This document shows, in pieces, positions 13,924-29,200 of a stretch of DNA of 62,000 bases (positions within the stretch are counted from its first letter, which is position 1; every line of letters begins with the position of its first letter). The position numbers and the translations under genes are program-made. The DNA is taken from positions 22,841,755 through 22,903,754 of the forward strand of contig CM022670.1 in the NCBI GenBank assembly GCA_012295275.1, read 5' to 3'. Under the pieces are notes generated by a model. The model saw only the letters and a program-made list of their open reading frames with translations, was not told the DNA's origin and did no database searches. The DNA is from Chrysomallon squamiferum. Its lineage: Eukaryota; Mollusca; Gastropoda; Neomphalida; Peltospiridae.

Positions 13924-14048
13924 TTTTTTCCAGTGGACTATGAGTGCATTTCAAGTCTGATCACTTTTGAACATCTGATTGACATCTGTCAGAACAGTGC
14001 TCCTTTCCTTAGTGATTCTTCTGATGCTGGAAGATCATCCAGCACTTG
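13924..14048 (+). CDS. SZT2: SZT2 exon 1 of window
   Basis: Acceptor TTTTCAG, donor TTG|GTAATT, phase 0 to 2. Encodes FFPVDYECISSLITFEHLID and a short Ser-rich tail. This fits the conserved CIGSML-FEYLI-type block of vertebrate SZT2 near human residue 1,010. Confidence 0.85.
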
Positions 14049-16084
14049 GTAATTCAGCTGAAATATTTAGTTAGTTCTTCAGTAACACTGCATTTAAGAC
14101 AGCTTTAAATGTTCAGTAAATTATAGTGTTATAATGCAGTCACTGGACTAGAATATTTAATATATATTTATATACACATACACGTGAAGATCAGAGTTAT
14201 GATCTCTGGTATGATATTTGATATTTCTGGGCTATAGCTGTTACAAGTAGGAGCACATTATGTACCTACCTATTTAGCCACCTACCTATATATATATATA
14301 TATATATATTCATATATGTAGTAATAGGGAGTTATTGATACATATATGTATGTACATACACACACACACACACATACATATATATACATAGAAAGTTTAC
14401 AGATGAGCTTTTTTTCAGATTTTAACATTTATTTTGATTTCACGAGATATTGTGATATTTCAGTCCACCTCTGAGTCCAAAGTTCTATAAGAAGAAGGAT
14501 GAAAAGAAGAAAGTGGAATCATCTATTCAGTGCATTCCTTTTCCATTTGACCCCATCTCACTTCTCCCTCGCTGTCAACAGGCTGAACTCTTGTTTTCAA
14601 CTTTTATTGTTGGTGGTATGTTGATATACAATCACGTTAAAATAATCACTTTCACTTTTAGGACATTAACATTGTTCTGAAATAATTTTAAAACCCAATT
14701 CAACCTTACCTTAGAAGTGTGAATTACTATGTACATGTTAATATTCTATTTAAATAAATTATGGCATTTCAGAATAAATGATATATATTTTATACACATT
14801 TTTTAAATTTTTTATTTGTGTGCATGTATGTGTATGTGTGTGTTTATGTATGTATATATTATTTTTCAAAATATTTGAATAATGACAAATGATTTTTTTA
14901 TTTATATTTTTTTAATAAAAACAAATCAGATATTCAGGAAATACCAGAAGGATATATTGATCCCAAAAGCTCCAATGCGTTACTGTTTTCTATACTGTTT
15001 GACAACCTCATGCCAACAAAAGGACGAGGAGTTCACGACAGAGAGATCAATCTTTCAGTGGAGGACTGTGTTAGGTTTCTGGAACTGCTAAAAGCAAGGG
15101 ACAGAGACCTCAGTAAACATCCGTTTCCATTTTCATATGGATTAGAAGATATTTACAATGATCAGAGACATGGTGACTCCACTCTGCAGGCAGATAATGA
15201 TGGATCAGTGACAGATGCTAACACAAGTACACCAGGACAAGCAGATGTGAAAGCAACAGAGTCCAAACAGAAAAATGGTTGTGAAGAAAAAAGAATTCCA
15301 ATGTGGCGCTGCTTTACTCAAGCCAAAAACTCAACACATCTCTTTCTGACATTTGTTCCTGCAAGTTACGATGATTTGTTGCTTCTCAATAAATGTCCTT
15401 TGCAAAATGCTGAGCACTCCGTTGTTCAGGAGCATGAGCATCAGGGCCATGAATCAGTTTCTAAAGATACATCAGAGGATGCAAGTCAGTCAGAGGAAAC
15501 ACAAACACAGACAGATCAGACTGAAGATTCTGAAACTTTGAAGACAGCTGCTCCTTCAGTTAAAGCTGATGTACTTACAGAAACCAGACCACAAACAGCA
15601 GAATCTTCAAAACAAGCTGAAGACTGTACACAAAATACAAACGACAAGCCAGATCCTACATCTAAACCTCTTCTTGTGCCTGTGTATGTTTATTACTGTC
15701 ACCAGTACGTTGTCATGGACTCGCTGGTTAACAAGTGGGGCTTTTCATTACGTGAAGACATCTATGAGGACATGTCCTTTGATTTGACCTACGTGGACAA
15801 TGCAAACAGCTATGGAAGGTTATCAGCAAGTCCTAGAGGACGTCTGCTTTCCTTTGAAACTGAAGAGATTCCTGCTGATGATAGAGATGAAGGTGATATT
15901 TATAAACTGCACTGGAGATCTTCTATTGACAGAAGATCGTATGAAAACATACGAAATGATGGAATGTGGGATTTCCGCAGTCATTGCGTTCTTGTGTCTG
16001 AAATCTACTTTTCCAGTTTTGTGTCAGGTAAATGAATGCATGGTTTCATTAACTAAAATTTAAATTTTCTGTTTAAATTCACTT

Positions 16085-16134
<50 letters not shown>

Positions 16135-19100
16135 TCAGTAAGAGTTTAAGTTTATAAAGAAGTCCTGAAATTGTCTAAAATGAATCAGAAAAAGAATAAT
16201 AAAGAAATAAGAACACTTTCGTAGTGAAACCTTTCAGAATGTCTGGACTGTTGTTTAATTAAGTCATGGCTTTCTACATGTAAATAACAATGTTGTTACA
16301 GGAGTTTACAAGAGCTTGCATCAGAACTATTTCATCGACTGGAGAGATGTGAATGCTGCCATCAACAACATATGTGAGGAGTCTCTGCCTCTCGAGTCTG
16401 AGATGACCTCGTTCTTGCTCTCTTCATGCACCCACTTTCAGCACATCGTGGACAGTGCCCGGCGAGACCTCAGACAGTCCACTGACACTGAAAGGTCATC
16501 ACAAAGATACTCTGTACGATTTTCAGACTATGATAACGAGTAAGTATCAAATTACACCAAAACATGGTTTTTTTTAAAACAACACTGAAACCATTTTTAT
16601 GAAGGTAAAAAAAAAAAAAAAAAAAAAATGAATTCATTTAGTTATGATTAATAATAACAGTGATTTGTTTTTCTCTTATTTAGAGATCACGGGTCTTCAG
16701 ACAAGACACCTGCAGTTCTTCAGCTTCCAAAAACAACATTTATTATGAACTTCCCACTAGAGGGCGCCATGCCATGTGAGAGTGAGCCGGGTCTGCGTGA
16801 CCTCGTCAAAGCCAAGTTCCTGGACATTGTTCTCAAGTGGTTCAGACCTGTCCCCTCTCATCCTGACTACTTTTACTTCTGTCCACAAAATGCCCAGGAA
16901 GTATCAGTATGTTGTTGTTGTTAATTTATTTTTATTTTTTAAATATCCTAATATATAATTTAGCACTTTGTTTTCTTTAGTCATCATAAATATATCCTTA
17001 AAAAAAGATAATTGTTTTTTAAAGTCTTGAAAATACCTAAAACAAATATTTTAATATTTCAATATAGGTTTTTTATGTGTTATGATAAAGTTACTTTTAA
17101 TTATGTTATTAAGTTGTATTCCAAAGTAAAAAGTTTAGAGGTGTCACATAAAGTCTATGATGAAGTGCATCTGTGTTAATCTGAATTATAATTACAGACA
17201 CTGAACAGCAGAGACAGCACTTCAGGGGCATCTGATGTCTTAGGAGGTGAGTTTAGAAACACAGCAACATTATAACATCTTATAATAAAACCTGAAATTG
17301 AACAAAATCATTTATGCCAAAATGCAGGAAATACCTGACTATGGATTTAGTAAACCAGTTCTTTTCTATCATTTTTTTTTTATTATTATTTTTTTGATGT
17401 CATTTTTTTTTTTTTTTTTTTTTTTGTTATTTTCTTCACTTTTTTGGATGAATTTGTCATCATCATCATCATCATCATCATTACTATTATTATTATTATT
17501 ATTACTATTATTATTCTTATTATTATTCTTATTGCCTCATCTATAATTGATATATTTTAAATGTTTATTTGTCAGCTGCTTTATCAATGTAATAACTATT
17601 TTCTTTTTTGTGGGATGATCTGTATAAAAACAAAACATTGCTGCTAATCTGTAAAAGTAGTCCATGCATTGGAAACAAAAATATCATCTTTGAGATCATC
17701 ATCATCATTGTCTTTATTTTCACCATCAAACACATGCATACACTCACACAGAGACACACAGAAACAGATACTCACAAACATACACACAAACAACAGCAAA
17801 AATGCCATCTAATACCTGGTCATGACTTATTGTTATTGTGATAATTTTTACTTGGTTTACTCAGAGTTCAGTCAGCAGGATTTGCCAGAAGATGTGGAGT
17901 TTATTGACATTGAGGAGATTTCTCCTGCGGAGGACTGCCGCGAAGACACAAAGAGTCTGTCGACGATTTCCAACCCGAGTGAGGATGAAATCAGCTCTCC
18001 ATCCGAAGATGAGGAAGCTCAGTACAACGACTACAAAGAACAAGAAAATCCACTTTTCATTCACTTTACCTGCTCCATGAAAAGTTCCAAAGACTCACAT
18101 TTTGGATCAGTGGAGACCATGCCTCAGTGTTTGGGTTAGATGTTATGAAGTTTTCTTGATCAATCATTGAACAGCTGTAAAGTTAAAACTTCAGAAATGA
18201 ATTTGAAGTAAAGATTAATAAATAAAAAACTCTGTCAAGTAATATATCTGTGGATCACATGGAAACTGTTTAACAGTAGTTTTAATTATTTTTCTAAAAT
18301 TGTTATTTTAATTTTTATGTTTTGGTTATATTATATAAAAATAATAAATTTGAATTGAATCATTCCATGTTTTGAATTGGTATGTCATATTCTAAATTAT
18401 TATATATTTTTTTATTGCCTTATAATTATTATTTATTTTTTAATGTAAATATAATAATCAGTTGAATCAATTTTGTTTTACAGTTGATGTGTGGAATCAG
18501 CTTGACACTAATGACCAGGTGCTGGATCTTGCCAGTCTGAAATTCACATTTGACATCATCTGTATAACTCTGCCAAATGAGCTTGATGTGCCTGTTTCCA
18601 GGAAACCATCATTTATGCGTCTGCTGTCTGGTGGAAGCAACCCCCCACAACAAACATCTGAAGCTGATGAAACCTCAATCTCACTGGCATCATCTGATCA
18701 AGGGTATCTACAACCTTCTACACAGTAACTAATGTGTTTCTGGGCAATTTTTTGAATGGATAATTTTTGAAAAAAAAGATATTTCTATGTTTTAACATTA
18801 CAAAAGGCAGCTACCCTTACATAATTATTAGTAAATACGTTTTCAAAAAATGAACCTTTAACATGCAGTCAATTTATTCATTATGTTTTTTTGAAAATCT
18901 TGTATATTTAATTATCCTTTTGAATGGCTTGGTTGAAAAATAATATCATTACCAACAGTCCATACAGTGTATTTACAAAATTGTATTATTATGTATTTTT
19001 TATTGCAGTACAGAAATTTTAAATTTTAAGTATAATTTTTGTTGGTCTTTCTCATCATTGTGTTATTCATTTTCTGACTGATTTCAAAATGTTAATCAGT

Positions 19101-21445
19101 TAATGTAATTTATAAAAATATGTGTAAAAAAATAACAAAACCCACAAATTAACTACAGTATAGTAATAATACTTCTAAAAGCTAAGAGTATATTTGTAAT
19201 ACTGAATAATAAATAAAACAAACTCTATTAATCATTTATTAAACAGCTGTTCCTTTGAAGGAATTTTTGGATATATCATGATCAAATTTAAAAAAATAAA
19301 AAATAAATGAATAAATAAATAAATAATAATAATAATAATAACATAAAAGTTCTTTTATTACATATTTATGGTTTATTTATAGGAGAAATTTTTTTTTTTT
19401 TTAAATTTAAAAAAAAATAAAATAAAATTTAACTTGTGTTTGCAGACTGCAGAATCCATTCTCTGGGGATCCTATTGGTCATCTGCCAAAGTCTCAGCAT
19501 TTTGCAGTCAAGAGACTGAAAGAAGAGGTTAGTCAGAGGTTGACTGCTGGTTAAAATAAATAATGGCTTGAGAAAGTTTTATTGCAAATCTCAATCATTT
19601 ATTTTCTGACATTTTATATCATAAAAATTTGAGAAATATTTTCAATTAATTTACATAAACATTTCAGAATATTTACTGTAAAATAATTAATTTATTTTCT
19701 TAATAATTTTAAGATGAGAAATTTTTGGTTAATTTTTCTTAAATATCTCAGATTATAAATATTATTTTCTCTGCTGTTTTTTATGACATGAAAATTTAAG
19801 ACATATTTTGGGTGGAAATTTTCATGAGTATTTGAAATTTCTTAGAATGTTTTTTTAATGTTGAATGTACTTACTTTTCTAGATTGAGTGGCTGCTGTGT
19901 GATGAAATAACCTCGTCTTTGAGACACATGCATCCTCTGAATTCCGACGCTCTGCAGTTTGTGACAGAAATCATTCGAGGGTCTGCAGGAAAACCTTCGT
20001 GTGTCCACAACTCTGTGGAACTTCAGTTTGTGTACGGAGCCGAACAGAGTCTGTGTCGCTTCATAGAGGTAAACATCAGTTACCTGAACCATCCTTTATT
20101 TTAGAAATATTTTAAATAATTGTTTAAAACTGATCTGTGAGGAATAATTGCTTTCGTAAAGCATATAAAAACATTAATTAAAGGAAAAGGTAACGTATAG
20201 TTTTATTTTGTTTAAAAATTATTTCTACGCCATAGTTTGGTGAAAAGAAAAATTCAGAATTAATAAATAAAGGGTTTAACAGTAATATTCATTAAAATGA
20301 AATTAAAAATCAATGTGATAAGATTATTTTATCTTGCATCTAGTGATATGTTTAATACATAAATTTTTATTTTTTTATTTTATTTTTTTTTTTTTTTTTT
20401 TTGTTTACATAGGAATTTGAAAGAATGCACATACCAGGATACCATCTAACAAAAGAAGGGGATTTTTATTTTATCATCATGGACAGAGCTCATTTCAGAC
20501 ATTTCACAGACCTGCAACCGGTCACAGCTGATGCTAAGCAGTCCAGTAACATCAAACATGCCATGGCTCTACAGAATGCTCTGGTTGAACTGAGCAGCAA
20601 GGAGGGAACTCCCGCAGAGCAGGATGGGAGAATTGCAGAAAGCAGCAAGATGTTTCCAGCAATAGAAGAGAGGAGTTGCAGTCTTCCCAGCATTCTCTTC
20701 GGTGCTGGGTCGTGTGAAGATCCACAATCTCCATTAGCTGTGAGCTCACCAAAGAAGAGTGAGTCAGAGAACAAAGAAAACAGACAGAGACATTCGTCTG
20801 ATGGTACATATACCAAAATAGAAGCACAGAGTCCAGAGAGTTCTCACTTTGACCATCCAGCCCCAGTGTCTGATCTGCTGGACATCCCACTGAAACCTGA
20901 AACCGTGGAACACTCTGAAGGGTCTTTGAAGAAATCATCAAGTTTTGGTGGGTCAGGTTTCCATGGATTTCTCTCTGATGGTGGAGACCAGAGTGGAGCA
21001 GAAAGTCACTTTGTACAAGCGTTGACTCCCATCAGAAGTCCATTTTCACTGGAGCGCAACAGACATTCTTCAGCTCCTTCTGGACAAGGTACACATCACA
21101 GTCTTGCCTCAACACAGCCACAGACACCATCTTGGATATCGTCAAGGGGAAGCTACAATGAAGATGGTATACCAGTTCTTTTGTTTAATACCACAAACTT
21201 TTTTTTCAATCCCATAATATTTCAATTCTCTTTCAGGACAGTAAATATTTATTTAATTGTACATAATGATAATAAATAATTTATCTGTATTTTTATTTAA
21301 AAATTATTTTTTCAAACTAAATATAATAATTGCCACCATTGTCATCATCTTCATTTTAATAACAATATATGTCTTGGGCAGTGATTTGAGTACTTTTTCT
21401 TTCTTTCTTCATTTATTTTCTGAAACCTCTTTTCATGTTCAATGT

Positions 21446-21480
<35 letters not shown>

Positions 21481-22757
21481 TAAATTTTATTTATTAAAAA
21501 TATATGATAACATTTTTATTTAATATTGATTTAGCAGTGTGTACATAGTTTACAAATATGACAGATATGTTTAATTAAAATATATTTATAGGTATGAAGG
21601 TATGTTTAATTAACAATGACTGAGGTATGTTTAATTACCAGTGTGTACATATTTTACAGATACGTCAGGTATGTTTATTTAACAAAGTGTGTATATTTTA
21701 TGAAGATGTGTTTAATTAACTGAGGGTACACATTTGTTACAGGGTATGATGGTGACTCGAGTGACACGGAGCAGGATGACACAGCGTCAACCAGTGAGAG
21801 CACCCAGGCTTTCCCCCTCCTCCCTAACTTCTGGCTCATTCTCCACATTCACTCAGACAAAGCTGAGATCTTCTTCCATGCAAGGTCAGAAAATCTTACA
21901 TCTTCCATCTCATCTTATCTTGCTGCTAGATCAGAAACAGTCAAATGTATTTTAGTTACAGCAGACATGCAGTTTATTATGCTTATTATAGATAGTAAAG
22001 ATTATTTATGCACACTGCTTTGTTGGTTTTCACTTTTTTATTGTTAATACTGAAATAAATAGAGTAACACAGATTGTTTTTAAAATTCAAGAACAGTATT
22101 TAACATCCAGAAATTAAGCCAAATAATTATTAAAACTTCACTTTAACAGCCTCAGATTTTTCACTGTTTGGTTTATGATTATAATTGAAATATTATTTTC
22201 AGTGACTTAAGTTTTAAAAGTATTCTTAATCATGTATGTACTGTTTACTAGGCAAAAGGGTCTTGATCGGTAAGTCTATACCCAGAATTTTTCCTTCTTC
22301 CATTTTATATTTTTTTTTCTATAGCATCCAACACTTTTTAACCAAGCATTTAAACTTCTTGTGTGACCACATGAACTAATTAATGGAAACTTAACCTGAA
22401 AATCAAAATCTTAAACATAGTCACTTACCTGCTTTAGTAAACATGAATTATGAAATAAATAATGTTTACCACTTCTCCTCATTTTTAAATGTTGAAAAGA
22501 TATTTGGTTATATAAAGATAAAAATCTGAAAATTGTTATCTTAGAATGGTGTCTAGTTCATATAAATATACAGGAACTTTAACTTTGAGACAAAATTCCA
22601 ATGGTAAAATGTTGACTTACTTACTATTATTATTATTATTATTTTTATTGTTATTGTTATTTTTATAGTTAATGTTATTGTTGTTATAATCATCATCATC
22701 ATGAATAATGTTATAAGTTTTATTGTTACTATTTTACTGTTACCATTATTATTATTA

Positions 22758-22813
<56 letters not shown>

Positions 22814-25800
22814 CTTTTTAATGAATATTTAGGTTTAATTCATAGAATACATTCCAGTTTTATGAACAGTTACAAAACTGCATGGCTTCATTCTTGCCTA
22901 AGCTTTGCTTTTCTCATTATAAACATAATTTATTACATATTTTAGCTTGTTCAAACAGAATCAACTTTTTTTTTTTTTTTTTTTGGTCGGGCAGTTGAAA
23001 GATGCTTAATTATTACAAAAATATAAATTTAAAAAAAATTTCACAGTTTGTTGCTTTGAGATGTTCTCATGGGTGTCATATTTTAAAACTCGTTTTACAC
23101 TTACATTTTAATTTAAATTGAGATTTTTATTTTTTAATTATTGTTGGTTTTTTATTGTTATTATTGGAATATAAACATAGTATACTGAACAAAGTAGCTG
23201 AAGAAAATGCGAAGTAAAAGAAACTAGATATTGAATTACTAGTATGTTTACTAAGAATGCATGTCATTTTCAGTTTCATCTGCTTTTTTCACTGAAGAAA
23301 TAGGAACATTTATATGCTGCAGATTAATACCATATAATTTATTGGATGTAATTATCATAATTTTTAACATTGATAACAGTATGTAACAGTATAGTGTGAA
23401 TATTATTCAGTTTGTTTCTTTGTTAAATTGAAGTTCACATATAAATACAAAACAGATTCTGTGTGAAATATTTATACACTCTTACAAACACACACAGACA
23501 CATACACACAGATTCACACATAAAAACTTATACCAAGAAATAACCTTATGCATGTAAAAGAAATGTATGTTTCTGCTTTCTTCCACTATAAACTGAAGCA
23601 TAACCAAAAAAAAACCACACGTATAGATTTCAAAAACATATCTTCACTTTATTAAGAAAGAGTCATAAGTAACAGGTTCAGATGCTTTTTTTTTTATAAC
23701 CATTATAAAGGAAATTTAACATTTCCTGATGAAAGAAAATAAAGAATGAAAGAAAGAAGATAATAATAATTAAAAAAATGGAAAAAATAAATAAAGCCAG
23801 GCTAGATACAGATTCATTTAAAATGGAGGGATTATTTATCAAATAAAGTGATATAAAGAACTAGAATGTACTCAAAATAGTCAAAAAAAAAAATTATGGT
23901 AGGATTATCACTTATGATTTGTTTTTAATAAAGTGTATGCATGCTATATATATATATATATATTTCTCACTGTTTCTCACTCAGTTTCTTACTCTGCCTT
24001 TTCCTTGATGATTAAAATTTAGAAAAAGTTAATTGATTTTTTTTCTTTTTCATTGTGGTACAGAGAAACTGGGCATGAAGAATCTGCTGAGAAAATTCAC
24101 CACAAAGACTTACTGGAGCAAGTGTCGATGAACATACAGCAGATCTGCAAGCGAATCAACCAGGTAGGGAACTGAAATCTTCTACAGCTGTGCTTCCCAA
24201 AGTGGATTAAATCCTCCATTATGGTTTATAAAGATAAAACTAACTTGCAGTTTCTCCTCACTCTAAATCAGTGAGCATGGCAAATCCATATTCTTTAGTC
24301 TTAAGGAATGCCTGGAAAGGAGATGAAGATATGGAGTCAACAGGGCACTGGGTCCTAAACATTTTAAAAACAGTTTTTTGAGTAAAGCCAATGGTAAATT
24401 TATTATGTAAAAAAAAAAAAAAAAAAAAAATCCTATCCTCAAAACTCCCCCAATAAAACAACTACATAATTATTCATTGAAGTAATGTGTTAGAGTTTCA
24501 TAATATTAACATGAATTGTTTTATAATTTTAGTTTTTACCATTCTTTTTACTGTCACTGAATTTGTTATTTATTCTAAACTGTCAATGTAAATAAAACTA
24601 ATATTCTAGTTAAGTAAATATTGTTAAGTAACTGGATTTTTTAAATGCCCAATTCATTATGTAAATGTTAGAGAAAGGATATTAATGTTTGTATATGAAT
24701 TTATTTTACAGCAACTTTTACTAAAAGAGCTGTATGACACAAGGATGTGCAATGCGCTGCTGGTTCCGGAGGCTGATGAGGACATACACTGGACAGACAA
24801 GAGGACAAATTCTGGACGCTCTTTACAAGACAGTGAGTTATCTTCTCTTGGTTTGTTTGAATTTACAAAATTTGTTTGAAGTAAATGAAATGAAGGGAAT
24901 AAATTGATGACAGATTTCCTATCTTTCAGTAAGTTATCATCATCAACTTAATCATAATCGTCATCATTATTTATTTATTTATTTATATTTTTCCCTGGTT
25001 TGAAATAATATTAGAAAAAAAATCCAAATTTGGATTAATATGCTCTTTCATATTTGTATTATCAGTAAAGATTTATATCCATAACAGAATATGAAAATAT
25101 GAAGAATGAATTTAATTGTTTTTTTTTTTTAATTTTTTTTTGTTGTTGTTATATATATATATATCCCCCCATGGACAGATTAAATTTTGTAAAAGTATCT
25201 TCAGACTGTTTATTAAAATAAACTGTTAATTACTCTGCAGCTTCTGGAGATGAAGATGACAGTGAAATGGAGGGACAGCCTCGTAAATACTTGTTTGCTT
25301 CACTGACCTCCATGCCAGGGAAGTTTGCCTGTGACTGCATCTGGACAAAGTTTTTGTACTTCATTCCAGACTGAAGGCCTCTACAGCAAGAGGAGGTGTT
25401 TCTAAAGGTACTTTTGTCTGAAAACTGCAAGAAGATTCTCCTTTGATTATTTAATTAGTAATTTTCATTTAATGTTTTATGTTTAATTTATCCTGCAATC
25501 ACTGGAAAAAGCAGCAACATATAATACTAGATAAATTTCTATATTTTCACATTGCAGGATGAAAGAAATAACTGATCACTCTTTTAAGATATATGCTTTA
25601 TCCTGCTCAGGTGCAAATTTTGAATTTAGCTCAGCAGAGCCTCACTGCATTTAGTCATTCTCACCTTTGAAGGATAAAATTGATATGTTAATAAAGTTGC
25701 AGTTATCTCACACACAGATATATATATTGTTTTCTGTGGGCATTTTTTGTTAATAATTCAATATAACACAGTTGTTGCTATGGGTGTTACTGAGCTAATT

Positions 25801-26253
25801 TAATTAAATCTGAAATTCTAAAACAAAATTTTAAACTACTGATTAGACACAGATGCATTGCATAATGGATTGCATTTTAAATTTTACATATGACAATGTT
25901 TGTCAGAATATATATTACTGTCCCATTACAGGCTAAACTTTGTAAAATACAATTTATATTATTAGAGGAAGACATTTTCTTTATTTTGTTATTATTTTTT
26001 TAAGTATAAATAATTTGTTTCAGGTTATCTTGCACTTCGAAGTGTGCTGAACAAGTTCTCTGTCAACAACAGAAAAAACATGTTTGTTATCAAGGAAACT
26101 TCCAGTGGAAATGTCTTCTATGTGAGGTATTGTAACTTTGTTGTAACATTTGTCTACAAAATTAGTTATTTCATTTAGTGAAATAGTTTCTATTTCAATT
26201 GTGTTAATTTTTTTTATTATTATTATTATTTCTTATTAGCATTGTTCCCCCAC

Positions 26254-26287
<34 letters not shown>

Positions 26288-29200
26288 AATTCAGTTTACA
26301 TTTTATGTAAATTTAGAATTGTCTTTTTATCAAATTCTATTTCATGGATAAAAGAATAAACATTAGTAGTTACATTAGTCACTGAACCTCTTGAAAGCAT
26401 TAATTGTATCCTTCATGGTATAGAAAAGAATCACAGATATTTTATTTTCAGTTGGAAAAGTTGAGGGTGTGTGATTAAAAAGTAGTTTGGAAAAAAAAAA
26501 GTAGACTGAAACCTAATCAACACATGACCCTCACTGTAGACAATTTTCCCCCAGACTGAAATAATTTTCAGTCCTGTGATTTATCAGTTACCCAGATGAG
26601 AAACATAAGGAAATGAACTCGTGGATTTGTTTCTGAAACTGTTTGGTTTTGAGAAGTTTTACAGTTACTTGCATAGATTAAAGATAAATATGTCGCATTT
26701 TTCTGATTATTCCAGATTGAAAGAAATTCACGGAGGTATTCCACCTGATGAATCAGTGGACCACTTGGACGGTAAGAATGATCACAAAATTAATTAGCTT
26801 TATTTAAATTTGTTTTTCATATACCTGTTAGAAATGCCATGATATTAAAACATTGATATAATGTTTTAGTGTTGCTTTTTTCTGTTTTTGTTATTTCTTT
26901 TAGGATACATTGTTTTGTGTTGCTATTTTTACGTTTTTCATTTTGAAGGAAGATTATGGAAATTTTATATACAAGAAAATTATTCAAATTTCAGTTATTA
27001 TTTTATTTTGTTTATTATTTTGTAACAGTTTATTATATTATATAAGATCTTGCTAAATCATAATTTATATTTATTTTTCAGGCACTCACAGCAAGCAGCC
27101 ATTTCCTTTGTATAGACAAGATAGTGAAATACAAGTTAGTATATATCCTATATATATTAGTAATTACCATATATATATATATATATTTGTACTTGCAGAT
27201 TTATTCTAAATTTTACCTTTAGTATTTTTTTAAAAAACATTTTAGTTATTATAAATGTTACAAAAATTATTTATAATAATTTAACATGTTTATTAAGATT
27301 TTATATTATTGTTATTATTTATTTAATTTTATTTGTAAAATAATTTTATAATTATTTTGTAAAACAGTTTAAGTTTTGTGTTTTGTTTTAGGACATGGGG
27401 GACACTGACACTCAGTCAATCACGTCCAGTGTCAGCAGACAGTCGACAAAGGAAGATGATTTTCTTAAGCTTCTTGTCTACGGAATTGAGGATATAGGTT
27501 TCACATATTTTTACATTTTTGAATTTTTATTATATTTTATATATTTTTTTAAATTAAAAAGCATTTTGGAATGATTTAAAAAACCATGCTCAGAGAAAAT
27601 AAGATTAAAATGGCTACTTTTATAATTATTATAAATTTTCTAGATTTATTTGAAAGAAAAAAATCAAAATTTTGTCTGATAATGTGATGAAGTGTTAAAG
27701 CAAATTGAAATTAAGAGCATGCTGACTTGAAATCACTTTCAACAAAGTTACAGTTTCCTAGCAGAAACTTCTATCTTTGATTATGACTTGCTAAACATAA
27801 ATCTGAATTTGTAGAATTTTTTAATTTCCAGAAGATAATTTATTATTAATTTTCTAAAAGCAGAAATTTTATTATGACATAATATTTTTAAAACAAAATC
27901 AAAATAATGACAACTACAGTAACCTCAACATATCCTCAATCACATAATGAAAAATCAAAACCATACACTATGATGATAACTAGAAGGAAAAAAAAAGTTA
28001 TTGTTTTTTTTTTTTTAATTTCAGGTCAGGAAATTCATGAGGATTTGGTGAAGATTCTGCAGAAGAAACTGGATGATGCTGTGCTGGACGCTATCTCAGT
28101 GATGCTCAGCCGAAACCCAATGTGTAAACTGAAACCAGAGGATGTTCATGTATGATATAATACAAAAAAAAAATATTAAAAAAAAATAGATTCAATATTG
28201 AAAATTAATAAATATTAGCTAATTTAATGAAGCTTTACAAGCATCTTGTTAAGTATATATAATATGAATTAAAACAAAAATCAAAGTAATGGCTTCATAA
28301 TAAAAGTTCATCAACATTAAGTTAGACTGAGCCACTATTACAGTTATCTGAGCTCTCAGAATGCAGTCTCTGCACTTCCCAGTATTTAAAAATGTTGTTA
28401 TCAGCTTCAGTTTTTTTGTTTGAGGCAGTATTTTGAAGATAATTAATTTTTGTTTTTATTTCTAGTATTTGAACCAATCAGTGATTTAAAAATAAAATGT
28501 CTGTTTCTATCAGTTTATACAGAATCCAGGACAAGTTCCGACTGAGGAGTTGCTGTTGACGATACCAAGTCACGCCATGATGTACCTGCTGGCTGTCATG
28601 TACTACCTCAGACAGAATCTACTTCAGTTTCTACACAGACCTAACTATGTAGACTCCTCTCCCGACAGCCACTTCCAGGTAACTTCTTCCATATTTTATA
28701 ATAAAAACACAACATTCGTCCACCACAGTGAAAACAGTTTCAGTTTCTACACAGACCAAATTACTTATCTGTAGCACCTGACTGTCACTGCCATATAACT
28801 TCTTCTTTATAAGATGACATTATCAAATAAAAGTTCAACAAAGATATTTATCTACATCCATAGTAACAGAAAGAATTTGCTACTGAAGTTTAGTTTCATG
28901 GTTTAAAATTATAATACATTTTAATTTGCTTGTAGTCTATCACACAAAAGAAGACATTATATAATTTCCTTACACATTATCCTACTTAAAATTACAAATG
29001 AAATTTAATGTGACTGTTTCTTTCTTTTTTTTAAAACTATTTTAAATTACTGTTTGTGCTGATTGTTGGTAAGCCTCCAAAGAAAGTAATTTTTCAAGTT
29101 TATTTTGTGAAAAAGAAAAAGTTTTTCTAATATATTCCATACTGAATTATTTATTATTTTTATAGGAGTTTGTTATGGGTGCATGGTCTGTCATTCCACC

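Noticed and set aside
20490-20941. Minus-strand frames of 108 and 129 codons
   Set aside because: Antisense to SZT2 exon 11, which has splice sites, phase and conserved blocks.
25344-25360. Programmed ribosomal -1 frameshift at the G-TTTTT-G run
   Set aside because: A slip would fit the direction, but similar one-base breaks occur in exon 24 and in an unrelated gene without such a run. A shared sequencing cause is simpler.
26253-26284. Poly(A) tract as the tail of a retroposed element
   Set aside because: No element body, target-site duplication or reverse-transcriptase frame next to it; similar tracts are common throughout the window.
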